Assembly (NCBI GenBank): GCA_963971425.1
Contig: OZ020524.1
Location: 17,115,845-17,179,844, forward strand
Source of the DNA: Bryoerythrophyllum caledonicum
Taxonomy: Eukaryota; Streptophyta; Bryopsida; Pottiales; Pottiaceae
Direction: 5' to 3'
DNA: 64,000 bases
Positions within the stretch are counted from its first letter, which is position 1. Each line of letters begins with the position of its first letter. This document shows positions 1 to 9,714 of this stretch, piece after piece. Below the pieces are notes generated by a model that was not told the DNA's origin, did no database searches, and saw nothing but the letters and a program-made list of their open reading frames with translations. Both the position numbers and the translations under genes were made by a program.

Positions 1-1103
1 GCACCTTTCCAATGTCACGAGGATTTGTGTGCGTTAATTTCCGCATTACTTCTTTCCGGTTCGCTTCCACCCGCGACTCTCTCGAACTTCCCGAATCCGA
101 GCTCGTCAATTCCACATAACATACTTTCCCTTCAAACTCACAATATTTCAAAGCGCAAAGCTCCTTGCAAAACGTCGTCTTCCCGATTCCTGCCATGCCA
201 TGTAGCCCGACTATGCAAACACCATCGTTCGCACTCTGCAACTCTTCGATCTTCTCGTTGATAGCCTGCAGCCCATCACACTAATGTCAGACCCCTCACT
301 GGATTCACGACGTTCCTCATCTGCGCTGTGCCAATACACAGCTCAAACCAAGATCAAGACCACGTAACTGCATTGTTCCATATCATTCAGGTGGCCAGAT
401 GTTCACAGCCAACGCTGTGCAACACCAGAACGCATCTCACTTTGCATATTGTTTCTCTTCCTTGGACTCCTGGATCCGGAAAAGCATCCCGAGGTGCAAC
501 TAGACCACACAGAGCATTCACAATCTCAGCCAACAACCCCGTCTGCCCAGATGCTCGGTTGTACTCGCAACTTGTGTATTTGCCACTTTGATCAACAAGC
601 ACTTGCAAGGCTTCCTCCCACTGTTCTGTGTCAATAAGTGGCTTCCCACTTCCCGTTCTCGTCTCCGCTCCCTCCTTCACTTTCATCTCTATCCACCTCT
701 TACACCACCTCTTCCGATTTCCTTCATCCTTCACTTCATCTCTTGTCAGTCCCAAAAAAACCGGGAGAATGGAAACCGCACTCTTTCCCTTCTCGAGTTC
801 CTCCCTCTGAGCCTGCACGAAAGCCGCCAGCTCCAGCATGGGCCACTCTGAGTTGGTGAAGAATGCTTCGGACAGAATCGCTATCACAACGCGACATTCC
901 CTCACAGCATCGAAGAGGACATTCGCAACCGAAGCATTTGCCCCCGCTGGTAAACTATCCCATCGGTCACTGTCGAAGAATGGACGATAACCGCGGTCCG
1001 TCAATCTCTCAAACAGCAACCCTGTGAAGTCTTTATCTTTCCCGCTGTGACTTAGAAACACATCATGCTTGAACGCCGGATACCTGACAAATCCAGTGGC
1101 CAT
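1..1103 (-). CDS. TIR-NB-ARC immune receptor, N-terminal part (runs off left edge)
   Basis: Two exons are visible. Exon 1 (1103-441) encodes a TIR domain: the start region reads KHDVFLSHSGKDKDF, followed by FFDSDRW and SEWPMLELAAF, which carries the Glu expected of TIR NADases. The donor at 440 (GTGAG) and the acceptor before 265 are both phase 0. Exon 2 (265 to the edge) begins AINEKIEELQ and reaches the P-loop GLHGMAGIGKTT, the kinase-1 motif of NB-ARC ATPases. In this family the TIR signals cell death through NAD+ cleavage and NB-ARC is the nucleotide switch. Any LRR part lies outside the window. The start is uncertain: an ATG at 1136 is also in frame, and I prefer 1103 (MATGFVRYPAFK). A broken relative lies at 28.9-36.6 kb. 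Membership of the NLR class is secure; which pathogen it senses cannot be told. Confidence 0.88.
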
Positions 1104-2251
1104 ATATGCGATGAACACCATCGATCTTACCATCATTCGTAAACTTGCCCACTCACAACTGTCAACTCCAAACCAATCTAGCTACCAGAATGTCGTAAAA
1201 AACAACCAGATGCTCAACTATAGTGCGGCAGCTAGAAATCAATCTACGCTAAGAATATACACCCCTTGGGAGTAGATTGCATGCACGACACTCTACCAGC
1301 TCAAGATGCCGACGATGCAGTACGGAAACTCCATCTCACCTGTTCTGGACATCCGCGTTCGAACGACCCTCAGCATCGTCAGTCGCCATCGTAACTGCCG
1401 CTGCAAGGCAACATCGATGAATGGAGCACAAAATTACAGACAACTCCAATAGATTCCAAGATCCATATACACATATCTGCTGTGCCTAACACGGCAGAAA
1501 CCCATTTCCATACAAAATTCACCTCTGAGAAAGAGAAAGGACCGCCCTTGAAAGTCACTCATACCGACTTCATTTGACGAGCGACGACAAGTTACGCTTC
1601 TTCCAGGGTTTGCGACACATACGCGAATTAATACCTGAACCAAGTAACGCTCCTTTAGACCGCTTTGTCTTTGGTTCGCACATATCGACCAATATATGAG
1701 TGCAGCAAGAGTGGCGACAACAACAAGTACTATCGTCCACAACTTGGACTACTCTCTATTCCAATATGTGCTAAAGTGTGCCTCCTTCTTCCAAAGGCGA
1801 ATCTTCCAAGTGGCTAATTAGAGTACATACACAGATGTTGATAGCTGCCAGCAGCAACCAGATCCGATGAGTCCACGAAAACAAACCATGAAAAACTTGA
1901 CGATGTTTGCATCAGCACACATTCAGCAAGACCCGAGACAAGCTTTAAGATGTCCGGGCAATCACGCGAAGATGCGGACAAGCAAGAAATCCATCCCTAC
2001 GACGCTACCAAGTATTGAAATTAGATGCATCTTGTAAACCCAGAGAACATCGAAAGATCAAAAAACACAATCTACAACATCACAACCTCATTACATAGAC
2101 AGGAGCAACGGACGAAGCCAGTTCCCACCCCAACCCGCAGCCCTAAGGCCTAACTCACCGCGCACTCCAACCACCACGTTGTGGAGGAAACGTAGTAGTG
2201 CCGTGAGTGCCGCTGCAGCTCGCCGATGAAAAGTGCCATTACTGTACTCTA
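1104..2251. other. Upstream region of the TIR-NB-ARC gene
   Basis: Holds the presumed promoter and 5' leader of the minus-strand TIR gene and the weak membrane-helix reading at 1635-1742. I see no other convincing gene, RNA or repeat before the Tc1 element begins. Confidence 0.4.
1635..1742 (-). CDS. Possible membrane-anchor exon upstream of the TIR gene
   Basis: A short open stretch starts MWTIVLVVVATLAALIYW, a convincing single hydrophobic helix, then turns basic and meets a possible donor (CAG/GTATTA) at 1634. It lies on the same strand about 530 bp upstream of the TIR exon and could be a 5' exon adding a signal anchor. I could not find an acceptor in the right phase joining it to the TIR exon, so it may equally be chance. 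Confidence 0.2.
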
Positions 2252-2829
2252 CAATAGGGTGACATTCAAATTGGCCGTTTAGTAGTTCCAGTGATAGTGT
2301 CCTACACTGCTGCCAACTTTGACACCCTCCCCAAAGCTGAGAAATTGTTATTTTACCATGAAAATTTGGGGACAACATCATCTTTATGTTGAAAACATGC
2401 ATACCAAATTTCAAGTCCAGGAGACTTATACAAAAAAACTTATGCAAGATCTACCAACATGGGATAGCTGTGAGAAAAGTGTCACAGCTGCCAACTTTGA
2501 CACCCTCCCAAGAATTGAGGAAATTTTTTTTGCCCATGAAATTTTTGGAGTAAAAACATTTTTATGTTGTTGGAATGTGTGGAAAATTTCAAGTCCGAAA
2601 GACCCATAAAAAAAATAATATTCCAAATCTACCTACATGTGTAGTTTTGAGAAACAAAGGGGAAAACCATTTTACTACTTCCAACTTTGACGCCCTCCTT
2701 AGGATTGAGTTTTTGTTGATACATTATGAAATTTTTGGCACAAGATCATCTCTACGCTAGTAACATGTGGGATAAATTTCAAAGCCAAAAGACATACATA
2801 AAAAAAGTTATTCCATATCTATCAACATG
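2252..2829. repeat. Left terminal inverted repeat built of ~175-bp modules
   Basis: The arm contains three diverged tandem modules starting near 2310, 2490 and 2668. Each holds CAACTTTGAC(A/G)CCCTCC, then a stretch resembling CATGAAATTTTTGG, a TTTCAAGTCC or TTTCAAAGCC block and an ATCTACCAACATG-like block. It pairs with 4455-5031. Confidence 0.9.
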
Positions 2830-3068
2830 TGTAACTATGATAAACAATTTGAAGGTCATATTGAAAATGTCAAAATATCTTTGACACCTCATGCTTTTTC
2901 ATTGAACTCAATCATGTGAATAAGCCACCAAACATAAATGCTTCTCAAATAGATCAATAACATCTAAATGAAGAAGTGAAGAGGTGTTCCATGCAAAAGA
3001 ATCCACTTGGCCATAAAGTGTGCATTAGACACATGACAAATTTTTTCTTCTAAATATCTATTGAACAC

Positions 3069-3076
3069 TATATAAA
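3069..3076 (+). promoter_or_regulatory. Candidate TATA box of the transposase gene
   Basis: TATATAAA lies inside the element between the left arm and the transposase start, about 380 bp upstream of the ATG. It is the best TATA match there, but the leader would be long and no other evidence marks the start of transcription. Confidence 0.3.
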
Positions 3077-3454
3077 GGGAATGGTGTGTGTGATTTGTGA
3101 TAGACTGAATGTTGAGACAATCCTCAAAACAGAGAGTGTTGTATTGTGGGATGCATGAGTGTTGATTCACATTGGGCATACATGATGAGTGATTAAGAGC
3201 AAAACGATTTTTCATGTATGCATATAGGCTTGTGTTTTGGCGACACTTCTCTCTCCTCTCTGCTCCAGCGCCTTGGCTCCCTTCTCTCCTCCTTGCTCTG
3301 CTCCAGCCTTGTTATCCTTCCTCTGCCAATTGTCACGTATCAATCCTGCAACCCCCTTTGCTCTGCTCTAGCCCCTTGGCCCCCTTCTCTCCCCCTTGCT
3401 CTGCTCTAACCCCTACTCTACTGCTGTAGCTAGCATCACGCACTCTTTAAATTT

Positions 3455-4465
3455 ATGATGGCAATTTTAGATGAAATTTGTGCTCGCATCATAGGTTTGA
3501 GTGAGGGAGGATTTACAGGAGTTCAAATTGCAGCTACTATTGGAGTTCCTATTAGAACAGTTACAAGGTTAGTAAAAACATTTAGAGAAGATGGAACCTA
3601 CAAGTGCAAACCTTGCGGTGGAAGTCACGCTAAAAAGCTTAGTGATAGAAATGTTCGTAGTATTGTGCATTACTCAAAAATTCATCGTTGTTCTTCACTC
3701 TCAGAGATTACCAATGCATGTCCTACTCAAGTGTGGAGACGTACTATTCAAAGGGTCTTACATAAAAATGGCATTTTGAGTCGAATTGCAGTCAAAAAAC
3801 CTTTTTTGACACCTCGTCACATGTCTCTACGATTAGCTTTTGCTCAGAAGTACCGTGGATGGAGTGCAAAAGAGTGGGAGCGTGTTGTTTGGACAGATGA
3901 ATCTACTTTTGAAATTGGAAAAAATTCTCGGCAAATTCATGTTTGGAGAAGTGCATACGAGCGTTATTCATCAAGTTGTCTAGCTCCTACTTTTAAAAGT
4001 GGAAGGACTTCTTTAATGATTTGGGGCGCATTTGCCGGAGGACAAAAGTCAAAACTTATCTTTATGCCTAAAGGTCAACGTTCTGCTAAGGATTTTATAG
4101 AAGTGGTTTACAATGCCAAATTGGTTTATTTCATGGGTCAAATTCCACAAGGAGTGCTTATGGAAGATGGGGCACCCGCCCATAGAAGCAAAATATGTGA
4201 AGAATGGAGACAGAGCCACCTTCTCGAAAAGCTCGACTGGCCTGCAAACTCTCCCGATCTCAATCCAATCGAGAACGTTTGGAGGATGTTAAAAGATGTT
4301 GTGCAACATGGCAAACAATGCCCTAGAAGCTTAGATGTGTTGAAGGTAGTTCTTGAAAGAGAGTGGAAGTTAGTCAATGGTACAAAGCTCCTTCAACTAT
4401 GTCATTCTATGCCCTCTAGGTTACTAGCAGTGATTGACGCTAATGGAGGACATACACGTTGGTAG
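3455..4465 (+). CDS. Tc1-like DD34E transposase
   Basis: A 336-aa open frame of normal length for the family, which excises the element and inserts it at TA. The N-terminal ~110 residues look like the paired helix-turn-helix DNA-binding part (GVQIAATIGVPIRTVTRL). The RNase-H-like catalytic triad is visible: Asp in WTDESTFEIG (about residue 148), Asp in LMEDGAPAHR (about 230) and Glu in SPDLNPIENVW (about 265). The last two are 34 residues apart with Glu last, so this is Tc1-type and not mariner DD34D. The start is the first of two adjacent ATGs. There are no stops or frameshifts. The C-terminus (GGHTRW) is encoded at the inner edge of the right terminal repeat. Confidence 0.95.
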   Translation: MMAILDEICARIIGLSEGGFTGVQIAATIGVPIRTVTRLVKTFREDGTYKCKPCGGSHAKKLSDRNVRSIVHYSKIHRCSSLSEITNACPTQVWRRTIQRVLHKNGILSRIAVKKPFLTPRHMSLRLAFAQKYRGWSAKEWERVVWTDESTFEIGKNSRQIHVWRSAYERYSSSCLAPTFKSGRTSLMIWGAFAGGQKSKLIFMPKGQRSAKDFIEVVYNAKLVYFMGQIPQGVLMEDGAPAHRSKICEEWRQSHLLEKLDWPANSPDLNPIENVWRMLKDVVQHGKQCPRSLDVLKVVLEREWKLVNGTKLLQLCHSMPSRLLAVIDANGGHTRW

Positions 4466-5031
4466 ATATGGAATAACTTTTTTGTGTACATCTTTTGGCT
4501 TTGAAATTTATCTCACATGTTACCAGCGTAGAGATGATCTTGTGCCAAAAATTTCACTATGTATCAACAAAAATTCAATCCTAAGGAGGGCGTCAAAGTT
4601 GGAAGTAGTAAAATGGTTTTCCCCTTTGTTTCTCAAAACTACACATGTTGGTAGATTTGGAATATTATTTTTTGTATGGGTCTTTTGGACTTGAAATTTT
4701 CCACACATGCAAACAACATAAAAATGTTTTTGCTCCAAAAATTTCATGGGCAAAAAAAATTTCCTCAATTCTTGGGAGGGTGTCAAAGTTGGCAGCTGTG
4801 ACACTTTTCTCACAGCTATCGTATGTTGGTAGATCTTGCATAAGTTTTTTTGTATAAGTCTCCTGGACTTGAAATTTGGTATGCATGTTTTCAACATAAA
4901 GATGATGCTGTCCCCAAATTTTCATGGTAAAATAACAATTTCTCAGCTTTGGGGAGGGTGTCAAAGTTGGCAGTAGTGTAGGACACTATCCCTGGAACTA
5001 CTAAACGGCCAATTTGAATGTCACCCTATTG
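4455..5031. repeat. Right terminal inverted repeat of the Tc1 element
   Basis: Inverted copy of the left arm with the same three modules in reverse order. It ends ...GTCACCCTATTG against TA and overlaps the last codons of the transposase gene. Confidence 0.9.
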
Positions 5032-5033
5032 TA

Positions 5034-5737
5034 CACTCATCCCTCCCATAAGTTATACCTCATAAGTTATAATTCCGCTAACTTATTACCTTAGGTAACT
5101 TTTACTTCAACTAACTTACAACCACTGTTAGTGTAAAAACCTCCACTGAATTATACCTCCACTAAGTTATATTACTAGCTAGGGTTTGTGTAATTCGTGG
5201 ATTTGTACATTTGTGGGTTTGTGGGTTTTAGGGTTTGTGAAATTGTGGGTTTGTGAATTAGTGGATATTGGGTTTGTGGGTTTGTGAAACTGTGGATTTT
5301 AGGAAATTGTGGGTTTGTGAATTAGTGGGTGTTCGGATTTGTGGGTGGCAAGTAAAATTTAATGGATCTTACCGAACCTGCACTAAAATCTCAACTAACG
5401 TTATCATCTACTAAAGTTCTTACTGCCTCCATCCTCCGGCGCTAGATTTGGCCATATCTTATGGGACTCCTGCTATTTCTCCGTTTGAGCCTGTAGCTGC
5501 ACTGCCATGGAGTAGGAAGCGTGTCTGCATCAATCGATGACACGGTTGTCCCATGGTCGGTTTGGGTTTCGGAGGTCGCTTGCTTTTCTTCAAGTCTCCG
5601 GTCGCGGACTGTGGCAGGAGTGAAGAGGAGGAGCTTGCCAGCATCCAACATCCGATTGAGGAGGCTCTGTTCTGTTGGAATCTGAAACCGTGGCACTATA
5701 GATAATGAGATCCAAGTAGTATGATCCCGATTTATAT
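5034..5737. other. Spacer with degenerate telomere-like GGGTTTGTG repeats
   Basis: From about 5174 to 5350 the DNA repeats variants of GGGTTTGTG, GGGTTTTAG and GTGGATTTG. It resembles the plant telomere unit TTTAGGG but is irregular, so it is better called a simple repeat. No credible gene is seen; the open stretches near 5440-5820 show no domain. Confidence 0.5.
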
Positions 5738-6189
5738 GGCATACAAAACTTCCGTTTTAATTTGTATAAGTTTGGAACATTTTTGTATACAATCAAGTAG
5801 ACAAAAGTAAAAAATATCATCAATAATCATGTAAAAATATTTTCTTCACGTATGATATGTCAATGCGAAGCTATCAATATAGTGCACACATAAACCACTT
5901 TCAGTCAAAGTGCAAAAATTCATGCAAGAATCTATTGATGGATAAAGTAGTGTACCCTCTAGAGTCCACAATTTTCATTACCAATATACGATATCTTTAA
6001 ACATTAAAATATATTTCATCAACCATAGAATGTTGTGCATATTTTCCCCCAAGTTCGCGGCATGGGTTGAGTTCAATTTTGTAAGGTTGGATACTATAAT
6101 TAGGCATTACATTTCCATCAAAGTTAGTTCAAAAAAAAAAAACTCATATATGGTTTTGGAGAAACACAACCTAGGCGCTAAAGGGTTAA
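5738..6189 (-). repeat. TTAA repeat family X, truncated inverted copy
   Basis: Reverse-oriented partial copy of the ~798-bp repeat at 6331-7128. Its intact end reads TTAACCCTTTAGCGCC on the minus strand (TTAA at 6186-6189). The other end is missing. With 6331-7128 it forms a large imperfect palindrome with arms of about 450 bp. Confidence 0.75.
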
Positions 6190-6208
6190 TGATCAAACAA
6201 ACGAACTC

Positions 6209-6334
6209 TTAACCCTTTAAAGACGATGGTTTAATCTAATTGCTAACAGAATCTATGAGGGTCGTAGATTTTTCTATCAGAATCTACAACACTCCTGGAT
6301 TTTGTTAGCAACCAAAATCAACCATTGTCCTTAA
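6209..6334. repeat. Small TTAA-bounded inverted-repeat element
   Basis: About 126 bp starting TTAACCCTTTAAAGACGATG and ending CAACCATTGTCCTTAA. The ends are imperfect inverted repeats, and it sits between two oppositely oriented family X copies, sharing the TTAA with the second. Confidence 0.5.
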
Positions 6335-7128
6335 TTCTTTACCGCCCACGGTAGTTTATGGAGAAACCAAGATTTCTGTTGATTTTTTTCTTTGAACAAG
6401 ATTTGACGGAAATATAATGCCTAAATATTAATATCTAACCTTACAAAATTGAACTTAACCCATGACTTCAACTTTGGGGAAATTTTGCACAACATCCAGG
6501 AGCTGATGGAATAGATTATAGTGTTTAAAGTTAGTGTATATTGGTAGTGAAAACTATGGATTTTGGAGGGTGTACTACTTTAACCATCAATAGATTCTTG
6601 CAAGAAATTTTTTACTTTGAATAAAAGCGGTTCACATGTGCACTAGGTTGATCGCTTTGCATTGACATATCATATGTGAAGAAAATGTTTCAACACAATT
6701 ATTGGTGATTTAGTTTTTTTTTTACTTGATTGTATACAAAAATATTCCAACCTTATACCAATCAAACCAAAAGTATCATATGCGAGGAGAAAGATCAACA
6801 ATCACAAAACAATGAAGGATGTCTCAAAGACAAAGTTCAATCAAAATTTAAGACCAAAATCAATGTGCATGTGTGTGAAATACAACATAGTATGTGGCAT
6901 GGTATTCACTGTAGTTTAGTGTATTTGACGTGGTTTGTGTTGTATTCCTAGCTTTTCCAAGAGTTCTATAAATCCAAATCATGATCTAATTGTTGGAGAG
7001 AGTTCATGTAATGTGTGCGCAAATCTAAACCTTGCATCTCAAAGCCCAATTCCTCATGGATTTCATGCAAATTGAGTGTTAGCACCTCCAGAGTCCCATT
7101 TCGGGCTTCCTAGACGCTAAGGGGTTAA
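6331..7128 (+). repeat. TTAA repeat family X, full-length copy
   Basis: 798 bp, bounded by TTAA on both sides. The left end is TTAA-TTCTTTACCGCC and the right end, inverted, TTAA-CCCCTTAGCGTC. It matches 19784-20582 along its length. It has no coding capacity, so it is a non-autonomous element. TTAA duplication with CCCTTT ends is the signature of piggyBac-type elements; that class is inference. Confidence 0.8.
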
Positions 7129-7351
7129 TTCATCAGTTCTTTCTTCATTCATTATATTAATTCACCCATCCATCCATTAATTCTATCATTTTTCAAGGCA
7201 GATGGAAGCTCACGCGGTCATGAGAGGACGATGATCATACTTGGTCATAGGATCTGTGCACCCAAAGGCACGGTCCGTCTCTCTAAACTCAAGAGACAAG
7301 ACGCTGTGTTGTGGGGTTTAGGGTTTTTCGCAGACGAGGGTGGGAGAGGCG

Positions 7352-8655
7352 ATGGCGATGGGGACGCGGACCTCGGCCGCGATGCTCCTGCTACGGCGGG
7401 CGCTGGCCACCGCTGCCAAACCCGCTGCTGCCGAGGCCGCGCCGCAGAAGAAGCCAGGGACCGGCCATCCCAAGAAGAAGAACGTCTTCGACGTCGCGCG
7501 CCTGCTCCCCGGCTGGGGCGTCGGCCACAAGGTCGCCAAGTCGCATTGGAAGCCCCAGACGTATTACACACTCTACGACATCAAGCTACGCAAGGTACAT
7601 TCGGTATCTATCGAATTTCGCTTGGTGGCTGGCTCCCCGAATTGCATCAGTGGAGAGATTTTAGGGTTTGGTTGAATGCACAGCGAATGTCTCAGGTTCT
7701 TTCTAGTTGGCATTCTGAATTTATGAATTTTGAAGCATTTGTGCTTTTAGTTCGGGGTTTTGAATTTGTGATATAGAAGTGTTTTTTGCGTTTAGCATGG
7801 TCATGCAGCGAATGGCTTTCTTCCACTGAAGATGATTGTTTGCATTTAGTTTGGTTCCTCAATCTTGGCAGTGATGTCGTGCTAGGCATTGGCAGGTTCT
7901 AGTTTTAAGCTGAATTAAGGGATTGTAATCAAGACCTAATATTGAGGAACCTTCAGTTTCATAGATTTTGGGTTTAGGGTTCAGGATTTAGGGTGCCATG
8001 TTTTTAGAAGGAGCGATTTCCAGGGGTTCAAGAACACTTCATTTCTTGTAGTTTGTGCCAAATCAAGCTGACGTTAAGTTTATTTGTTATTTTGAAGGAT
8101 GCCGGGCATGGAGCTGCATGGGGCATATATCACGAAGAAGGCAAGTATTATATCATTTGAGTATCTATTCAGTCAATAATATAGAGAAATTAGTATGATG
8201 GGAAGACGTGGCGAAGTTGACTAGCAACTCTGGGATTGTTGGTGCTTATTGTTCTGTGAGTAGATCTTACTGGGAGAGGGTTGAGCTTGAGCTTACTTTC
8301 AAGCCTCTATGAGAGTCTAAGTGTATGGCTGTCGATGAAAGATTTACGAGGGCCCTATTTGTTCATTTTATAATCAGCCGTCAATTTTTTGGAGAAGCTG
8401 GTGCAATATTCTTGCAGGAACATCAAAATTGCGGTTGATAAACTTCACTATCTGTTTCTGGGCGTGACAATGACATTTGTATCTTGATTATTGAAATGTG
8501 CAGGAGTAGAGGCTGGGAAGTTGCAGAAGATTAGTGGAGCAAATAAACGGTGTTGGAAGTACGTAGAAGATGGACCTGAACGAACATGGGAATCTCTAGC
8601 TTCAAAGAAGAATCTGGTAGTCGAGGAAGCTCCAAAGACAGAAGTCTTAGCTTAG
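7352..8655 (+). CDS. Mitochondrial small-subunit ribosomal protein mS34
   Basis: Three exons: 7352-7594, 8098-8140 and 8504-8655, giving 145 aa. The N-terminus (MAMGTRTSAAMLLLRRALATAA) is rich in Arg, Ala and Ser without acidic residues, as in a mitochondrial targeting peptide. The core LLPGWGVGHKVAKSHW, then TYYTL and DAGHGAAWGI match the MRP-S34 family pattern (GVG...W, HGKAWG). The protein is a structural part of the mitoribosome small subunit. The second intron has an AAG/GCAAGT donor, a GC-AG intron: without removing it the frame closes at once, while splicing it joins ...HEEG to VEAGKLQ in phase 1. The ATG at 7352 follows a GTG at 7340 that I did not use. The symbol is left blank because plant naming varies. 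Confidence 0.8.
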
Positions 8656-9714
8656 TGGCATCTATTTATTTGATTATTAGGCTCAGTTATCCATACATGT
8701 GGCAACTTCATAAGTTGTTCAGGGGACTGGGTTAATCATTCTGGCGGCCAATAATGACGATAATCCAGTTGTTTCCTTTGCAGCTTTCTCAGAAACTGGG
8801 CAAGGTTAACCTTCGGGCCATCGCATTACCTGTCATGAAGTCCCAATAGTGAACCTCAGGTGCACCTTAGAGGATGGCACCTAGTCTAGATCATGTAGGC
8901 TTATCGGTAGTCCCCACTTTGTAAAATCTCATGCAGGGAAGCACCATAGCCAGGGATGCAAATGTCTGCGATAAATATCCCAGAAGTATTGAACAACAAT
9001 TTAACTTACAGTATTCCCACTCGGACTGATAGATGAACGAAATCTGCTGCAGCTTCTGCACATTCAGTACCAATATTGTTGCCGCAAGCATCGTTAATCT
9101 TATGTCTTCAAGGCTTGAACTGTTCGAACTTAGGAGCTCTTCAAGCCCGGGTGGCTGCAGTCAACCTCGGATTCAAAGTAGTCTATGAGCAATTCTGTAG
9201 AGACCATGAACTGCCTTGTCCTCGACATGCTTTGCACCTCCTCGTGATCAGCCATGGGCTATCAGAATTCATCAACACGGCCTGTAAGAATACAAATTAT
9301 CAAAGCAGGCAAAGGTTAAACAAACTTGCAGCACCGTGCAGAGAGCCACCGATTCCAAACACTAACATGCTACTCTACCAACGATATTGTATAACCCAGT
9401 TTGAATGTGTACCGTGATCAGTGGAATTAGCCCTCAAAGTAGCACTCCACGATGAGCTTCCGGTGCAGAGACTTGAGCAGCTCCGGCCTCTCCCTGCATT
9501 CCAAAGACCACCAACAAGTTGGACATCACAGTGTTCTGATATGACATTGCCATTAGTACGTTGGATCTTCACTGAGAGAAGGAGAAAGAATAGAAATCGC
9601 CAGTTCATTCCTCCTCATTTCCTCATCTGCTGAAAGAACATGCCAAAAACGGAAGGATCTGAAATCCAAACTGACCAGGTGAGTGCAAGTGCACAGACTA
9701 CAAATGCAGGGCTG
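8656..9714. other. 3' flanks of mS34 and the tandem-kinase gene
   Basis: Convergent 3' ends meet here. A minus-strand reading at 9608-9375 begins with a hydrophobic run (MNWRFLFFLLLS) but has no family features and lies just beyond the stop of the kinase gene, so it is probably 3' untranslated or spacer DNA. Nothing else is recognised. Confidence 0.4.

Larger units (their letters stand above)
2252..5031 (+). mobile_element. Complete Tc1/mariner element, 2780 bp
   Basis: The ends are exact inverted copies beginning CAATAGGGTGACATTC. Both are flanked by the dinucleotide TA (2250-2251 and 5032-5033), the target-site duplication of the Tc1/mariner superfamily. The arms are unusually long, about 578 bp each, and enclose one open transposase gene. 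The last codons of the transposase overlap the inner edge of the right arm. Intact ends, TA duplication and open frame suggest a young and possibly autonomous copy. Confidence 0.95.

Noticed and set aside
1434..1742. The whole 102-codon minus-strand reading as a small membrane protein gene
   Set aside because: Only the first 36 codons look protein-like and end at a donor; the rest is probably intron. Kept only as a low-confidence exon.
5174..5350. GGGTTTGTG-type repeats as an interstitial telomere
   Set aside because: Units are irregular and rarely match TTTAGGG; treated as simple repeat DNA.
9375..9608. Small secreted-protein-like reading MNWRFLFFLLLS... downstream of the tandem kinase
   Set aside because: Just past the kinase stop; no second exon or family pattern, and other frames are equally open. 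Likely 3' untranslated DNA.
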